NCBI GenBank assembly: GCA_005884765.1
Contig: VAZV01000149.1
Coordinates: 1 to 36,846, forward strand
From: Alphaproteobacteria bacterium
GTDB taxonomy: Bacteria; Pseudomonadota; Alphaproteobacteria; Rhizobiales; Xanthobacteraceae
Direction of reading: 5' to 3'
Length of the DNA: 36,846 nucleotides
The position numbers and the translations under genes were made by a program. Shown here in pieces: positions 16,583 through 25,094 of this stretch. Under the pieces are notes generated by a model. That model saw nothing but the letters and a program-made list of their open reading frames with translations. It searched no databases and had not been told where the DNA came from. Numbering within the stretch: the stretch's first letter is position 1; every line of letters starts with the position of its first letter.

Positions 16583-17542
16583 TTATTTGTCGGTCGCGGT
16601 GACCTTGGGACGTTTCGGCCGGCGTGCCTCTGCGCGCGGCAGCACTTGCTCGATCAGCAGACGGGTCTGAGCCAGGATGGCCTCGTCATCGTCGCCGAGC
16701 GGCCGTAAAAATGAACTTCGACACGCCCGCGTCGACATATTCGGCGATGCGCGCGAGGATCGTGTCGGCGTCGCCGATCGCGAATGCATGTGTGGCGTCG
16801 CGTCCGGTGCGCTTGGCGTAGGAGCGCCCATCGCCCTGCCGATGCCGGGCGCGTCCCGGCTGCCGAAGTGAAATGCGAAGCCGGCGCCATAATGATCTTC
16901 GTCGATCGATCGGCCGGCTTCGGCGGCAGCTAGCTTGATCGCGGCCACGACGCGACCGGCCTCAGCCGGCGGGTCGCCGCCAGCCTGCCATCCGGTGCCG
17001 ATGCGCGCCGTGCGCCGGATCGCGGCATCGGTCGAGCCACCGATCCACATCGGCAGATCGCCCTGCACGGGCTTCGGAAAGACGGTAGCGGCCTTCAGTT
17101 CGTAAAAGGCGCCGCTGAAGTCGACCGACTCCTCTCGCCACAAGCGGCGGATGATCTCGAGGCACTCGTCGGTCTTGCGGCCGCGCGTCTTCGTATCCAC
17201 CCTGAGCGCCTGCCATTCGGGCGCCAGTGGGCTACCGATGCCGAAGGCCGGAAGCAGGCGGCCCTCGGACAGCACGTCGATGGTGGCGCACTGCTTGGCG
17301 AGTAGCACGGGGTCGCGGAACGCCAGCGATACGACGTTCATGCCGAACTTCATGCGCCGCGTGCGCCCCGCCAAAGCCGCCATCGTGACCATCGATTCAA
17401 GGAACGGCTGACGGCTGACGATCCGGTCGGTCTGCCAGATCGAATCCACGGCGCCGGCCTCGCACATGTCGATCCAGCGCCAGTAGGCCGCCGCGCCGGA
17501 AAACGGAAACTCCGCACAGCCCAGTCCGATCACGACACCCAT
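16583..17542 (-). CDS. LLM-class F420-dependent oxidoreductase (LLM7), two cancelling frameshifts
   Basis: 319 residues from the ATG at 17542 (MGVVIGLGCAEFPFSGAAAY), with AGGAAG upstream; the frame stays open farther but that part overlaps LLM8. The body is normal (TIDVLSEGRLLPAFGIGSPL, PMWIGGSTDAAIRRTARIG). After FGSRDAPGIGRAMGA the family sequence moves to another frame near 16822 (YAKRTGRDATHAFAIGDADT, then ILARIAEYVDAGVSKFI), and near 16708-16712, in a T5 run, it returns to give RPLGDDDEAILAQTRLLIEQ and the natural C-terminus. Read literally, about 38 residues near the C-terminus are scrambled. Seven residues after the expected end look lysine- and arginine-rich. Confidence 0.75.
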   Translation of the reverse strand: MGVVIGLGCAEFPFSGAAAYWRWIDMCEAGAVDSIWQTDRIVSRQPFLESMVTMAALAGRTRRMKFGMNVVSLAFRDPVLLAKQCATIDVLSEGRLLPAFGIGSPLAPEWQALRVDTKTRGRKTDECLEIIRRLWREESVDFSGAFYELKAATVFPKPVQGDLPMWIGGSTDAAIRRTARIGTGWQAGGDPPAEAGRVVAAIKLAAAEAGRSIDEDHYGAGFAFHFGSRDAPGIGRAMGAPTPSAPDATPHMHSRSATPTRSSRASPNMSTRACRSSFLRPLGDDDEAILAQTRLLIEQVLPRAEARRPKRPKVTATDK

Positions 17543-17562
17543 GCGCCGTTCTTCCTTCCGAC

Positions 17563-18582
17563 CTAGGCCGCTGCAGCCTTGACGCGCGGTGCCACGTCGC
17601 GCACGAAGCGCTCGAGACTGCCGTTCATCTGCTCCGGCCGCATGCCCGGCGGCACCGCCCAGGTGACGAGGTCGGTGATGCCGTATTCGCGCACGAAGGA
17701 TGTCAGCTCTTTTACGCAGTGCTCGACGTTGCCGACCACCCATGTTTGCGGGATGCTGGCCTCGCGCGTGTTACCCAAGACGCCGCCGGCCGCACTCTCG
17801 GACTTGTTGAAGCTGCGATAGATCTGGCCGCGATAACGCTCGGCGGCGCGCACGGCCGGCCAATCGCGCTCGGCATCATCGGTCACGAGGCAGGAGCGGA
17901 TGATGCCGACACGATAGTTGTCAGGATTGCGGCCCGATGCCTTCAGCGTCGCGCGCCACGGATCGAGCACTTTGTCCCGCGCGCCCTGCGGCAGGAAGTT
18001 GCTGTCATTGCGTGCCGCGCGCTGCGCGCCGGGCTCCGACATCGCCGCGATCCAGAGCGGCGGGCCGCCCGGCTGCACGTAGCGCGGCCTGATCACCACG
18101 TCGTCGAATTCGTAGCGCTTGCCATGGAAACTGAATTTTTCGCCGTTGAAACAATGGCGCAGCACCTCGATGCCTTCGTCTGTCAGCGAGACGCGGCGCG
18201 AGACGGGCAGACCGAAGCCGCGAAACTCGTGCGGCGCGTAGCCCATGCCGACGCCGACCTCGATGCGGCCATTGCTAATGTTGTCGAGCACTGCGAGATC
18301 CTCGGCCAGCCGCAGGGGATGGTTGAACGGCAGAAGGCAGACGTCGCTCGACAGCCGCACGCGTCTGGTGCGCGCGGCGATCGCACCCGCCATCGGCACC
18401 CACGAAGGCAGGTAACCGTCGTCGAGGAAGTGGTGTTCGGTGAACCACACGAGATCGAGTCCGAGTCCGTCGAGCATGACCACCTGGTCCATGATCGCGG
18501 CGTACAGGCTCGGCATGTCTATGCCGGATTCCGGCGTGTTGCGGAAATCGTAGACGGTGCCGACGCGAAGGGGTGGACGCAT
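17563..18582 (-). CDS. LLM-class flavin- or F420-dependent oxidoreductase (LLM8)
   Basis: 339 residues from the ATG at 18582 (GGAGAC upstream). It begins MRPPLRVGTVYDFRNTPESG. The strand-2 motif FTEHHFLDDGYLPSW is closer to FMN-type bacterial luciferases than to the other LLM proteins here, so FMN rather than F420 is possible. LDNISNGRIEVGVGMGYAPH and PRYVQPGGPPLWIAAMSEPG are otherwise typical. It starts 14 bases after LLM9 and ends 20 bases before LLM7, so the three are one transcription unit. Substrate unknown. Confidence 0.86.
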   Translation of the reverse strand: MRPPLRVGTVYDFRNTPESGIDMPSLYAAIMDQVVMLDGLGLDLVWFTEHHFLDDGYLPSWVPMAGAIAARTRRVRLSSDVCLLPFNHPLRLAEDLAVLDNISNGRIEVGVGMGYAPHEFRGFGLPVSRRVSLTDEGIEVLRHCFNGEKFSFHGKRYEFDDVVIRPRYVQPGGPPLWIAAMSEPGAQRAARNDSNFLPQGARDKVLDPWRATLKASGRNPDNYRVGIIRSCLVTDDAERDWPAVRAAERYRGQIYRSFNKSESAAGGVLGNTREASIPQTWVVGNVEHCVKELTSFVREYGITDLVTWAVPPGMRPEQMNGSLERFVRDVAPRVKAAAA

Positions 18583-18596
18583 GACGCTGGTCTCCG

Positions 18597-19634
18597 TCAA
18601 TTCAGCCGCGCGGCCTTGGCCATCACCTCGATAGCCTCGGACTGGCGCGACCGCACACTGAGAGAATCCGCGCCGCTGTCCTCCCGGGCGCGGTAGCGCT
18701 CGCGGATGCGCGCCGGCGGACCGACCGGCGATTTCAGATCGACCCACTCATCGGGCACGATGGCGATGGCTTCGTCCTTGTGGCCCGCGAGGTAGAGTTC
18801 CTGGATGCGCTCTGCGGCGTCGCCGAAGCCGCGCCGGACCATGATGTCGTTGTGAAAATTCTTGGTCCGGTGACCCATGCCGCCCACATAGAGAGCCACC
18901 TCTGGCTTCAGCCGCGTCAGCGCCCCTTTCACGTCGTTATCGACCTCGACATGGACGGAGGCCTGGATGGTGAAATCCTTCAGGCTCTTGCCGTTGCCGG
19001 CGCGGCGAAAACCTTCCTCCAGCCACGGGCCGTACTCCTCCATGGCGCCTGGCACGAAACCCATGGGCAACCAGCCGTCGGCGATCTCGGCCGTCAGCTT
19101 GACCATCGCCTCACCGCCCGTAGCGAGATAGATCGGGATGTCCGGGTTCATGTGCGGGATCGACTTTAGCGGCTTGGCGAGGCCAGCGGAGCCGTCGCCC
19201 TTGTAGGGCAGGCTGATCTCGCGGCCTTCATGCGTCACGGGTTCTTCGCGCTTGAAGGTCTTGCGCATGATCGCGACGTAGTCCTTAACCCGATAGTAGG
19301 GCTTGCCCCAGGGCTGGCCGTACCATCCCTTGACGATCTGCGGTCCCGAGACACCGAGGCCCGCGATAAAGCGGCTGCCGCCGGCCATCGCGTCAATGCT
19401 GGCGGCCGACATGGCGGCGTTGGCCGGCGTTCGCGCGGCGAGCTGCATGATACCGGTGCCGAGCTTGATGCGGCTGGTCTTGGCGGCCAGAAACGCGAGG
19501 GGTGTGATTGCGTCGGAGCCATAGGCTTCGGCCGACCAGACCGAGTCGTACTCAAGCTCTTCCGCGCGCTGCACGAGCGCGACCGGCAGGTCCATATGTG
19601 CGCCCGAGTAACCGATTGCCAGACCAAGCTTCAT
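18597..19634 (-). CDS. LLM-class F420-dependent oxidoreductase (LLM9)
   Basis: 345 residues from the ATG at 19634, which has GGAGGAC seven bases upstream; the open frame reaches 20018, but that part overlaps the divergent LLM10. It begins MKLGLAIGYSGAHMDLPVAL and has the TIGR03559-like features YDSVWSAEAYGSDAITPLAF, RFIAGLGVSGPQIVKGWYG and EIADGWLPMGF. First gene of the minus-strand LLM9-8-7-6 run, transcribed away from LLM10 with 165 bases between starts. Confidence 0.87.
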   Translation of the reverse strand: MKLGLAIGYSGAHMDLPVALVQRAEELEYDSVWSAEAYGSDAITPLAFLAAKTSRIKLGTGIMQLAARTPANAAMSAASIDAMAGGSRFIAGLGVSGPQIVKGWYGQPWGKPYYRVKDYVAIMRKTFKREEPVTHEGREISLPYKGDGSAGLAKPLKSIPHMNPDIPIYLATGGEAMVKLTAEIADGWLPMGFVPGAMEEYGPWLEEGFRRAGNGKSLKDFTIQASVHVEVDNDVKGALTRLKPEVALYVGGMGHRTKNFHNDIMVRRGFGDAAERIQELYLAGHKDEAIAIVPDEWVDLKSPVGPPARIRERYRAREDSGADSLSVRSRQSEAIEVMAKAARLN

Positions 19635-19799
19635 CGTCGTGTCCTCCGAGCCCCGACGATACGAAGCGCCAGGTCGCTTGAACAGGTGCGCGCGGGGAGG
19701 GTGCCATGAACACGGCTCCCCGATCCCCACGCCACGTGCCATGATGGCGTCTGGAAGGCGCCCTATCGAACGCCGCTCGAGAGGGGAGGAACAACAGTC

Positions 19800-20565
19800 A
19801 TGAAATTCGCCCTGCACTTCGGTAACAATACGTTCTACGACCCTGAAGGCGCGCGTCGTCTGGTCCGCCTGGCCGAGGCGGCCGGCTTCGATTCGGTGTT
19901 CGCTGTCGAGCACTCGTGTTTCCCGACAACTACACCAGCGTCTATCCCTATGCGCCGGGCGGCCGATTACCGGGCGAGCCATCGACGAAACGGCCCGATC
20001 CGCTGATCTGGCTGACATGGGTCGCCGCCGCTATGTCGCGGCCATGCGCGCCTTGTGGGCAAGTGACGGTGCCAGCTTCGCGGGCGAGTTTGTAAAATTC
20101 GACAGGGTCAGCTGTAATCCAAAGCCGGTTGCGAAATCAGTGCCAATCATCGTCGGCGGTCACTCGGAAGCAGCCGCGCGCCGCGCCGGCCGCCTGGGCG
20201 ACGGCTTTTTCCCCTCGATCGGTGCGCAAATCGACACCATGCCGCTACTCGAGGTCGTGCGCCGTTCGGCCGAGCAGGTTGGCCGCGAGCCGGCAAAGCT
20301 GGAATTGATCCTCGGCTGTCCCGGTGCGCTGCCGAAATCCGTCTCCGACCCGCGAGCGGCCGTCGAAGAGCGCATCGCGCAGGGCGCTGGCCGCCTTGCG
20401 CTTCCGGTGACGGCGTTCTTGCCCGATCTCGAAACGAGGCTGGCCCGCTTCGGCGAGGAGATCATCGGCCTTACGCGAACGAGTGAAGCCGAATCACGGC
20501 TCGTCTTGATGATCGGATCCATCGCTCTGCCATCAAAATCATGCGCCCGATCATCAGCTCGGTGA
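19800..20565 (+). pseudogene. LLM-class F420-dependent oxidoreductase (LLM10), disrupted
   Basis: ATG at 19800 with a strong GGAGG upstream starts MKFALHFGNNTFYDPEGARR and VFAVEH. One base is missing near 19914; the next frame continues VFPDNYTSVYPYAPGGRLPG, then PSTKRPDPLIWLTWVAA. At about 20024-20034 the sequence jumps to YVAAMRALWASDGASFAGEF in a third frame. Compared with homologues about 75 codons are missing, including the SGGRxxLGVGVGW block that lines the active site. The rest (IIVGGHSEAAARRAGRLGDG) runs to 20565. Two frame changes and a core deletion mean no working enzyme. The junction lies between GTCGCCGCCGC and GTCGCGGCC, similar short words that could have recombined. Confidence 0.82.
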
Positions 20566-20644
20566 AATCGCAGATCGGAACCATGGGCCTAAGCGGGCAA
20601 TCTCAGACGGCACGACGTGAGAATGAAGCGGCTTTGTCGCTTCT

Positions 20645-20742
20645 TGGCACATTGCGTCGGTTGGCGCGGTGCAGCGACATGTCCGGAGTTGAGGTAAAAT
20701 CGGAAGTGGCTGGCCAACCGTCAAGTGACGCGATTGACCCGG
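20645..20742 (+). repeat. Dispersed intergenic repeat, copy D (most complete)
   Basis: It runs from TGGCACATTGCGTCGGTTG, through GCAGCGACATGTCCG, to ATCGGAAGTGGCTGGCC and GACGCGATTGACCC. It shares its left end with copy B, its middle with copies A and E, and its right end (GACGCGATTG) with copy E. It lies about 80 bases upstream of the cyclase/ATPase gene; nothing else is seen in 20566-20819. Confidence 0.6.
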
Positions 20743-20819
20743 AGCCGACCCAGAAGGCGCTACCCCAGACAGGCGGTCTCGATTAGGATCATTGCGAGGT
20801 GGGTAGCAAGGTGGCCACC

Positions 20820-23800
20820 ATGGATGTCGAGGGTTGGCTGCGAAAGCTTGGCCTCGAAGAGTATGAGGCGGCATTCCGCGAGAATAGGATCGACGACACG
20901 GTCCTGCCGAGGTTGACGGCGGAGGACTTGAAGGACCTTGGCGTCGTATTTGTCGGGGATCGCCGTAGGCTGCTGGACGCTATCGCCGCTTTAAACGCTG
21001 AAGCAGGTGCACCGGCGCCGGCGCTATCCGATGCTGCTCCAGCAATCGACAAAGGCTCCAAGGACACCGCCGAGCGCCGTCAGGTCACCGTGATGTTCTC
21101 AGACCTTGTCGGCTCGACGGCGTTGTCTGCTCGTCTCGACCCAGAAGACCTGCGCGAGGTCATTTCGGCCTATCAAAGGTGCGTCGCCGAGACCGTACGC
21201 CGCTTCGGAGGCTTCGTTGCCAGATATTTGGGCGATGGCGTACTGATTTACTTCGGCTATCCCGCAGCGCATGAGGATGACGCCGAGCGTGCCGTTCGGT
21301 CCGGCCTCGCGCTGATCGATGCGGTCGCCGCGCTCCCGGCTCTTGAGCCTCTACAAGTACGGATAGGGGCGGCCACGGGGATGGTGGTGGTCGGGGATCT
21401 TGTTGGCGCCGGCGAAGCACAGGAGCACGATATTGTCGGCGAGACGCCGAACCTCGCCGCACGCCTGCAAGCCATTGCCGAGCCGAACACGGTAGTCATA
21501 GCAGAGGCCACGCGCAGGCTGCTCGGCAGTCTCTTCGAGTTGCAGGACCTCGGGTCAAAGGAACTCAAGGGGATCGCCGGGCCGGTACGGGTTTTTGCAG
21601 TACTGCGGGCAAGTTCTGTCGAAAGCCGTTTCGAGGCGATGCATCCCGGCGACCTGACTGCGCTTATCGGGCGGGAAGAAGAACTCGAATTGCTGCTACG
21701 GCGCTGGGCGAGTGCCAAGACCGGTGAGGGTCAGGTATTGCTGTTATCCGGTGAGGCAGGCATCGGCAAATCCAGGCTCTCCGCCGCACTAATGGAGCGC
21801 CTCGCGGCCGAACCGCACACGCGGCTGCGGTACTTCGGCTCGCCGCACCACACGGACAGCGCCCTACATCCATTCATCGCGCAGCTTGAGCGCGCCGCCG
21901 GGTTCAAGCGCGACGACGATCCGCCGACGCGGCTCGACAAGCTCGATGCTCTTCTCTCGCGGACAGCGACGCTGGCGGAAGATCGGCGGCTGATCGCCGA
22001 CTTACTGATGCTGCGGGACGCCAAGCGGCTTCCCGCGCTCGATCTCAGCCCGCAGCAGCGCAAGCAGAGGACCTTGGAGGCGCTCGTCCGCCAGCTCGAG
22101 CGCCTGGCACGCCGCCACCCTGTGCTGACGATCTTCGAGGACGCGCATTGGATCGATCCGACGAGCCTCGAGCTGATGGATCGGACGATTGAGCGCATCC
22201 GACGATGGCCAGTGTTGCTACTTATGACTTTCCGCCCCGAGTTTCATCCGCCGTGGATCGGGCAGGCGCACGTCGCGATGGTGACGCTGAACCGTCTCAA
22301 TCCACGCGAAGGGGTGGTGATTGTTGAGCGGATCGCCGGCAGCAGCGTTTTGCCCATGGAGGTCATCAACGAGATCGTTGAACGCACGGACGGCGTGCCG
22401 CTGTTTGTCGAAGAGCTCACGAAGGCCGTCCTCGAAGCCGGTCCCAATGTCAGCAATACTATTGGCGCGGTCGCGTCAGTCCCGATGCCAGCGTTGGCGG
22501 TTCCGGCCACGCTGCACGCCTCGCTCATGGCGCGTCTGGATCGTCTCGGCCCTACCACCAAAGAGGTCGTGCAGGTCGGCGCGGCGGTCGGGCGGGAGTT
22601 CTCTTACGAGTTGCTAGCGGCGGTGGCGCAGCGAACGGACGCGGAGCTACGAACCGCTCTTGAGCAACTTGTCGAGGCCGGTCTCGCGTTCTGTCGGGGT
22701 CTGCCGCCGCAGGCCAGCTATTTGTTCAAGCACGCGCTGGTGCAGGACGCAGCTTACGGAACCTTGCTCCGCACGCGGCGGCAGGAGTTGCACGGCCGTA
22801 TCGCGACGGTTCTCGAAGAGCGCTTTCCTGAAATGGTCGATCAGCAGCCCGAACTTCTGGCGCATCATTGCGCCCAGGCCAGCTGGGTCGAGAAAGCGAT
22901 CGCCTATTGGGGACGCGCAGGACGGCAGTCCCTCGCGCGCTCCGCGATGATCGAGTCGGCCGCGCAAGTCCGCAAGGGGCTGGACCTGTTGGCGCACCTT
23001 CAAGAAGACCCGGGGCGTTGGCGGCAAGAACTCGAATTGCAGAGGGTCCTTGGCGCGGCTCTGATCTCCTCCAAAGGGAACGCGGCGCCGGAAACCCTGC
23101 AAGCCTACGCCCGCGCCCGCGAGCTGTGCGAACGGCTCGGAGACACGGCTGGTCTCATTCCAGTGCTCGGCGCGCTGAGCACCTATCATCAAGTAGCTGG
23201 CGAGTACGCTGCGATGCGTCGGATTTCCGAGGATCTGCTGCGCATCGGTGAGCAGCAAGGCCACACGGCCGGTTCGTTGGTCGGCAGCCGCTCAATGGGG
23301 CTCTGCCTCTATCATCTCGGCGAGTTCGTGTCGTGCTTGGAGCGCGTACTCGATCTCTATACGCCCGAAGTGCATGACGCTCTTGTAGCCGTGACATCGT
23401 TCGACGTGCGCACCGCGGCGCTGTCGTATCAGTCGATGATCCTTGGTATTCAAGGCCAGCCCAAGCAAGCGGCAGTCTCCAGCCGGCAGGCATTGACTGT
23501 CAGCAAAAATCTAAGGAACCCGCATAACCGGGCGTTTTCGCTGAACTATGCCGTGCTTTCCGGACTGCTCAGACGAATCGAGCCCGCAACGGAAGAGCTG
23601 CTCGACGAGCTGCGGTCGCTCGCCATTGAGCATCGATTTCCGGTTTGGTTGGCAACCGCCAACATTATGCGCGGCTACGTGCTAGCCGGCCGTGATGAGA
23701 CGGGGGCAGGCCTCGCGCTCGCCCGAAAAGGGTGGGCCGATTGGAAGGCAACACGATCAAAGTATCACGAAACGTACTACCTCGGTCTGCTTGCGCAGAC

Positions 23801-24173
23801 GTGCGAACGCGCCGACCAGACCGACGAGGCGCTGAATCTCATCGATACGGCGCTGGCGACGGCCGACAGAATGAGCGAACGATGGTTCGAGGCGGAGTTG
23901 CACCGATTGCAAGGGGAGTGGCTTGCAGCCCATCGGCGAAAAGAGCGACAACGATCCGAAGCTTGCTTTCATCGCGCTATCGATGTCGCCCGGAGCCAAG
24001 ACGCAACGATGTTCGAGCTCCGCGCCTCCACCAGCCTCGCCCGCCTCTGGCGCGACCAAGGAATACGCGGCGAAGCGCGCGACCTGCTCGCGCCGATCTA
24101 TGGCTGGTTCACTGAGGGTTTTGACACGCGCGATCTGAAGGAGGCGAAGGCGCTGCTCGACGAACTCATGTGA
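20820..24173 (+). CDS. SAM domain, class III adenylate/guanylate cyclase and AAA-ATPase fusion protein
   Basis: 1117 residues from the ATG at 20820 (AAGGTGG upstream); a GTG seven codons earlier is possible. Residues 2-58 form a SAM domain (WLRKLGLEEYEAAFRENRID). Residues 85-262 form a class III nucleotide cyclase, with metal ligands D95 (VMFSDLVGST) and D139 (RYLGDGVLIYFG), D204 in EHDIVG, and the transition-state pair N211/R215 (NLAARLQ), so it should be active. An AAA ATPase follows, with Walker A GEAGIGKS at 311-318 and Walker B near TIFEDAHWID. The C-terminal 450 residues look like helical TPR-type repeats. This LuxR/MalT-like architecture is common in Bradyrhizobium and makes cAMP, or possibly cGMP, in the cytoplasm in response to an unknown signal. 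Flanked by repeat copies D and E. Confidence 0.9.
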   Translation: MDVEGWLRKLGLEEYEAAFRENRIDDTVLPRLTAEDLKDLGVVFVGDRRRLLDAIAALNAEAGAPAPALSDAAPAIDKGSKDTAERRQVTVMFSDLVGSTALSARLDPEDLREVISAYQRCVAETVRRFGGFVARYLGDGVLIYFGYPAAHEDDAERAVRSGLALIDAVAALPALEPLQVRIGAATGMVVVGDLVGAGEAQEHDIVGETPNLAARLQAIAEPNTVVIAEATRRLLGSLFELQDLGSKELKGIAGPVRVFAVLRASSVESRFEAMHPGDLTALIGREEELELLLRRWASAKTGEGQVLLLSGEAGIGKSRLSAALMERLAAEPHTRLRYFGSPHHTDSALHPFIAQLERAAGFKRDDDPPTRLDKLDALLSRTATLAEDRRLIADLLMLRDAKRLPALDLSPQQRKQRTLEALVRQLERLARRHPVLTIFEDAHWIDPTSLELMDRTIERIRRWPVLLLMTFRPEFHPPWIGQAHVAMVTLNRLNPREGVVIVERIAGSSVLPMEVINEIVERTDGVPLFVEELTKAVLEAGPNVSNTIGAVASVPMPALAVPATLHASLMARLDRLGPTTKEVVQVGAAVGREFSYELLAAVAQRTDAELRTALEQLVEAGLAFCRGLPPQASYLFKHALVQDAAYGTLLRTRRQELHGRIATVLEERFPEMVDQQPELLAHHCAQASWVEKAIAYWGRAGRQSLARSAMIESAAQVRKGLDLLAHLQEDPGRWRQELELQRVLGAALISSKGNAAPETLQAYARARELCERLGDTAGLIPVLGALSTYHQVAGEYAAMRRISEDLLRIGEQQGHTAGSLVGSRSMGLCLYHLGEFVSCLERVLDLYTPEVHDALVAVTSFDVRTAALSYQSMILGIQGQPKQAAVSSRQALTVSKNLRNPHNRAFSLNYAVLSGLLRRIEPATEELLDELRSLAIEHRFPVWLATANIMRGYVLAGRDETGAGLALARKGWADWKATRSKYHETYYLGLLAQTCERADQTDEALNLIDTALATADRMSERWFEAELHRLQGEWLAAHRRKERQRSEACFHRAIDVARSQDATMFELRASTSLARLWRDQGIRGEARDLLAPIYGWFTEGFDTRDLKEAKALLDELM

Positions 24174-24215
24174 CGAGACCATCGAAAATTACCGCCGACT
24201 TCCGCTATGGGCACC

Positions 24216-24300
24216 TTTGAGACATGCCGACGTACCCTGCGAATGTCCGCTGCTCGGGGTAGACCGGAAATGGCTAGTCGACAGCCAAAACGACGCGATT
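24216..24300 (+). repeat. Dispersed intergenic repeat, copy E
   Basis: TTTGAGACATGCCGACG at 24216, GAATGTCCGCTGCTC, GGGGTAGACCGGAAATGGC and ACGACGCGATTG at 24289-24300. It begins 43 bases after the cyclase stop, in the same orientation as copy D upstream, so the cyclase gene sits between direct repeats. Confidence 0.6.
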
Positions 24301-24345
24301 GCGAGCCCATTGGCTCACTGACACAATCTCTTTTGGAAAAATGTT

Positions 24346-24655
24346 ATGAAAAACCTCGCGATCTAACTGGGAGTCGGAGCAAGTGCGTTTCTCGTCACCG
24401 CTGCTTCCGTTGCACCGCTTTCTGCCGAAGTATCAGTCGCACCGGAGAACAACATTCAAAACGTTCGGATGGTCTGCAATGAAGACGGTCGTTGCTGGCG
24501 CAAACCTGGTGAACGCCGTGTCATCATTCGTGACCCAAGCGATTCATACGGATGCGCTCTTCCTGAGCGTTATATCGAGCGCCGGTGAAAAACGTGGCGG
24601 TATCGGTTTTCGCGCTCCTGGCGTGAGCGTAGGAATTGGGGCCGACCGCTATTAA
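24346..24655 (+). pseudogene. Small secreted protein gene, broken by a stop codon and a frameshift
   Basis: ATG at 24346 reads MKNLAI and then a TAA at 24364-24366. Past it the same frame gives LGVGASAFLVTAASVAPLSA, a signal peptide, and a mature part with VRMVCNEDGRCWRKPGERR, ending at a TGA (about 24588). The neighbouring frame then supplies GEKRGGIGFRAPGVSVGIGA and DRY to a TAA at 24653-24655. Small exported proteins with VRxVCNxxGRCWR and a glycine-rich tail are common in Bradyrhizobium; function unknown. Repairing the stop and one indel would give about 100 residues. Confidence 0.65.
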
Positions 24656-24681
24656 GGAAATTGACGAAAGAGGTCGTATGC

Positions 24682-24714
24682 AAAAGGCCGCAGAGGACTC
24701 CGCGGCTTTTCTTG
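24682..24714 (+). terminator. Rho-independent terminator
   Basis: AAAAGGCCGC pairs with GCGGCTTTT across the loop AGAGGACTCC, with one bulged base, followed by CTT. It lies 26 bases after the stop of the broken secreted-protein gene, which it would have served. Confidence 0.65.
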
Positions 24715-24758
24715 TGACGCAATCTCAAATGGCGCGGCCCGATTACGGGTTCTTCGTC

Positions 24759-25019
24759 TCAAAAATTAGCGGCGACCAAGTCGTAAGAACCTCTGCTTCC
24801 GCGAACGTAGACCCTGGCAGCGGCGGCGCATATCCGATCACGGTTGGAATCGAACGCGGTCAGAAAGCCCGACTCATCAGGACGGGCGTCTGGTTGAATG
24901 CGCCTCAACGCGCCTTCGTCTATGAAAAACGATGCCTCTATCGCACTATCGTGTCCCCAAAATCGCACGGCATGCCGCGTCCGGTCATATGAACGACTGT
25001 GATTTGGAAACTCAATCAT
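24759..25019 (-). CDS. DUF1488 family protein
   Basis: 86 residues starting MIEFPNHSRSYDRTRHAVRF, then FWGHDSAIEASFFIDEGALR and FDSNRDRICAAAARVYVRG. This is the layout of small DUF1488 proteins of rhizobia (FPNxSRSFDxTRxxVxFWGHD). No function is known. The open frame reaches 25091 but that part belongs to a duplicated leader remnant, so I start at 25019; no clear ribosome-binding site precedes it, which lowers certainty that it is expressed. Confidence 0.7.
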   Translation of the reverse strand: MIEFPNHSRSYDRTRHAVRFWGHDSAIEASFFIDEGALRRIQPDARPDESGFLTAFDSNRDRICAAAARVYVRGSRGSYDLVAANF

Positions 25020-25094
25020 GTGGCTGTGACCGATGAAGTTGTCGGTGTACGGGGGGGCACCGCGCCGGCTTGCAGAACCCCACCGAAGCATATA

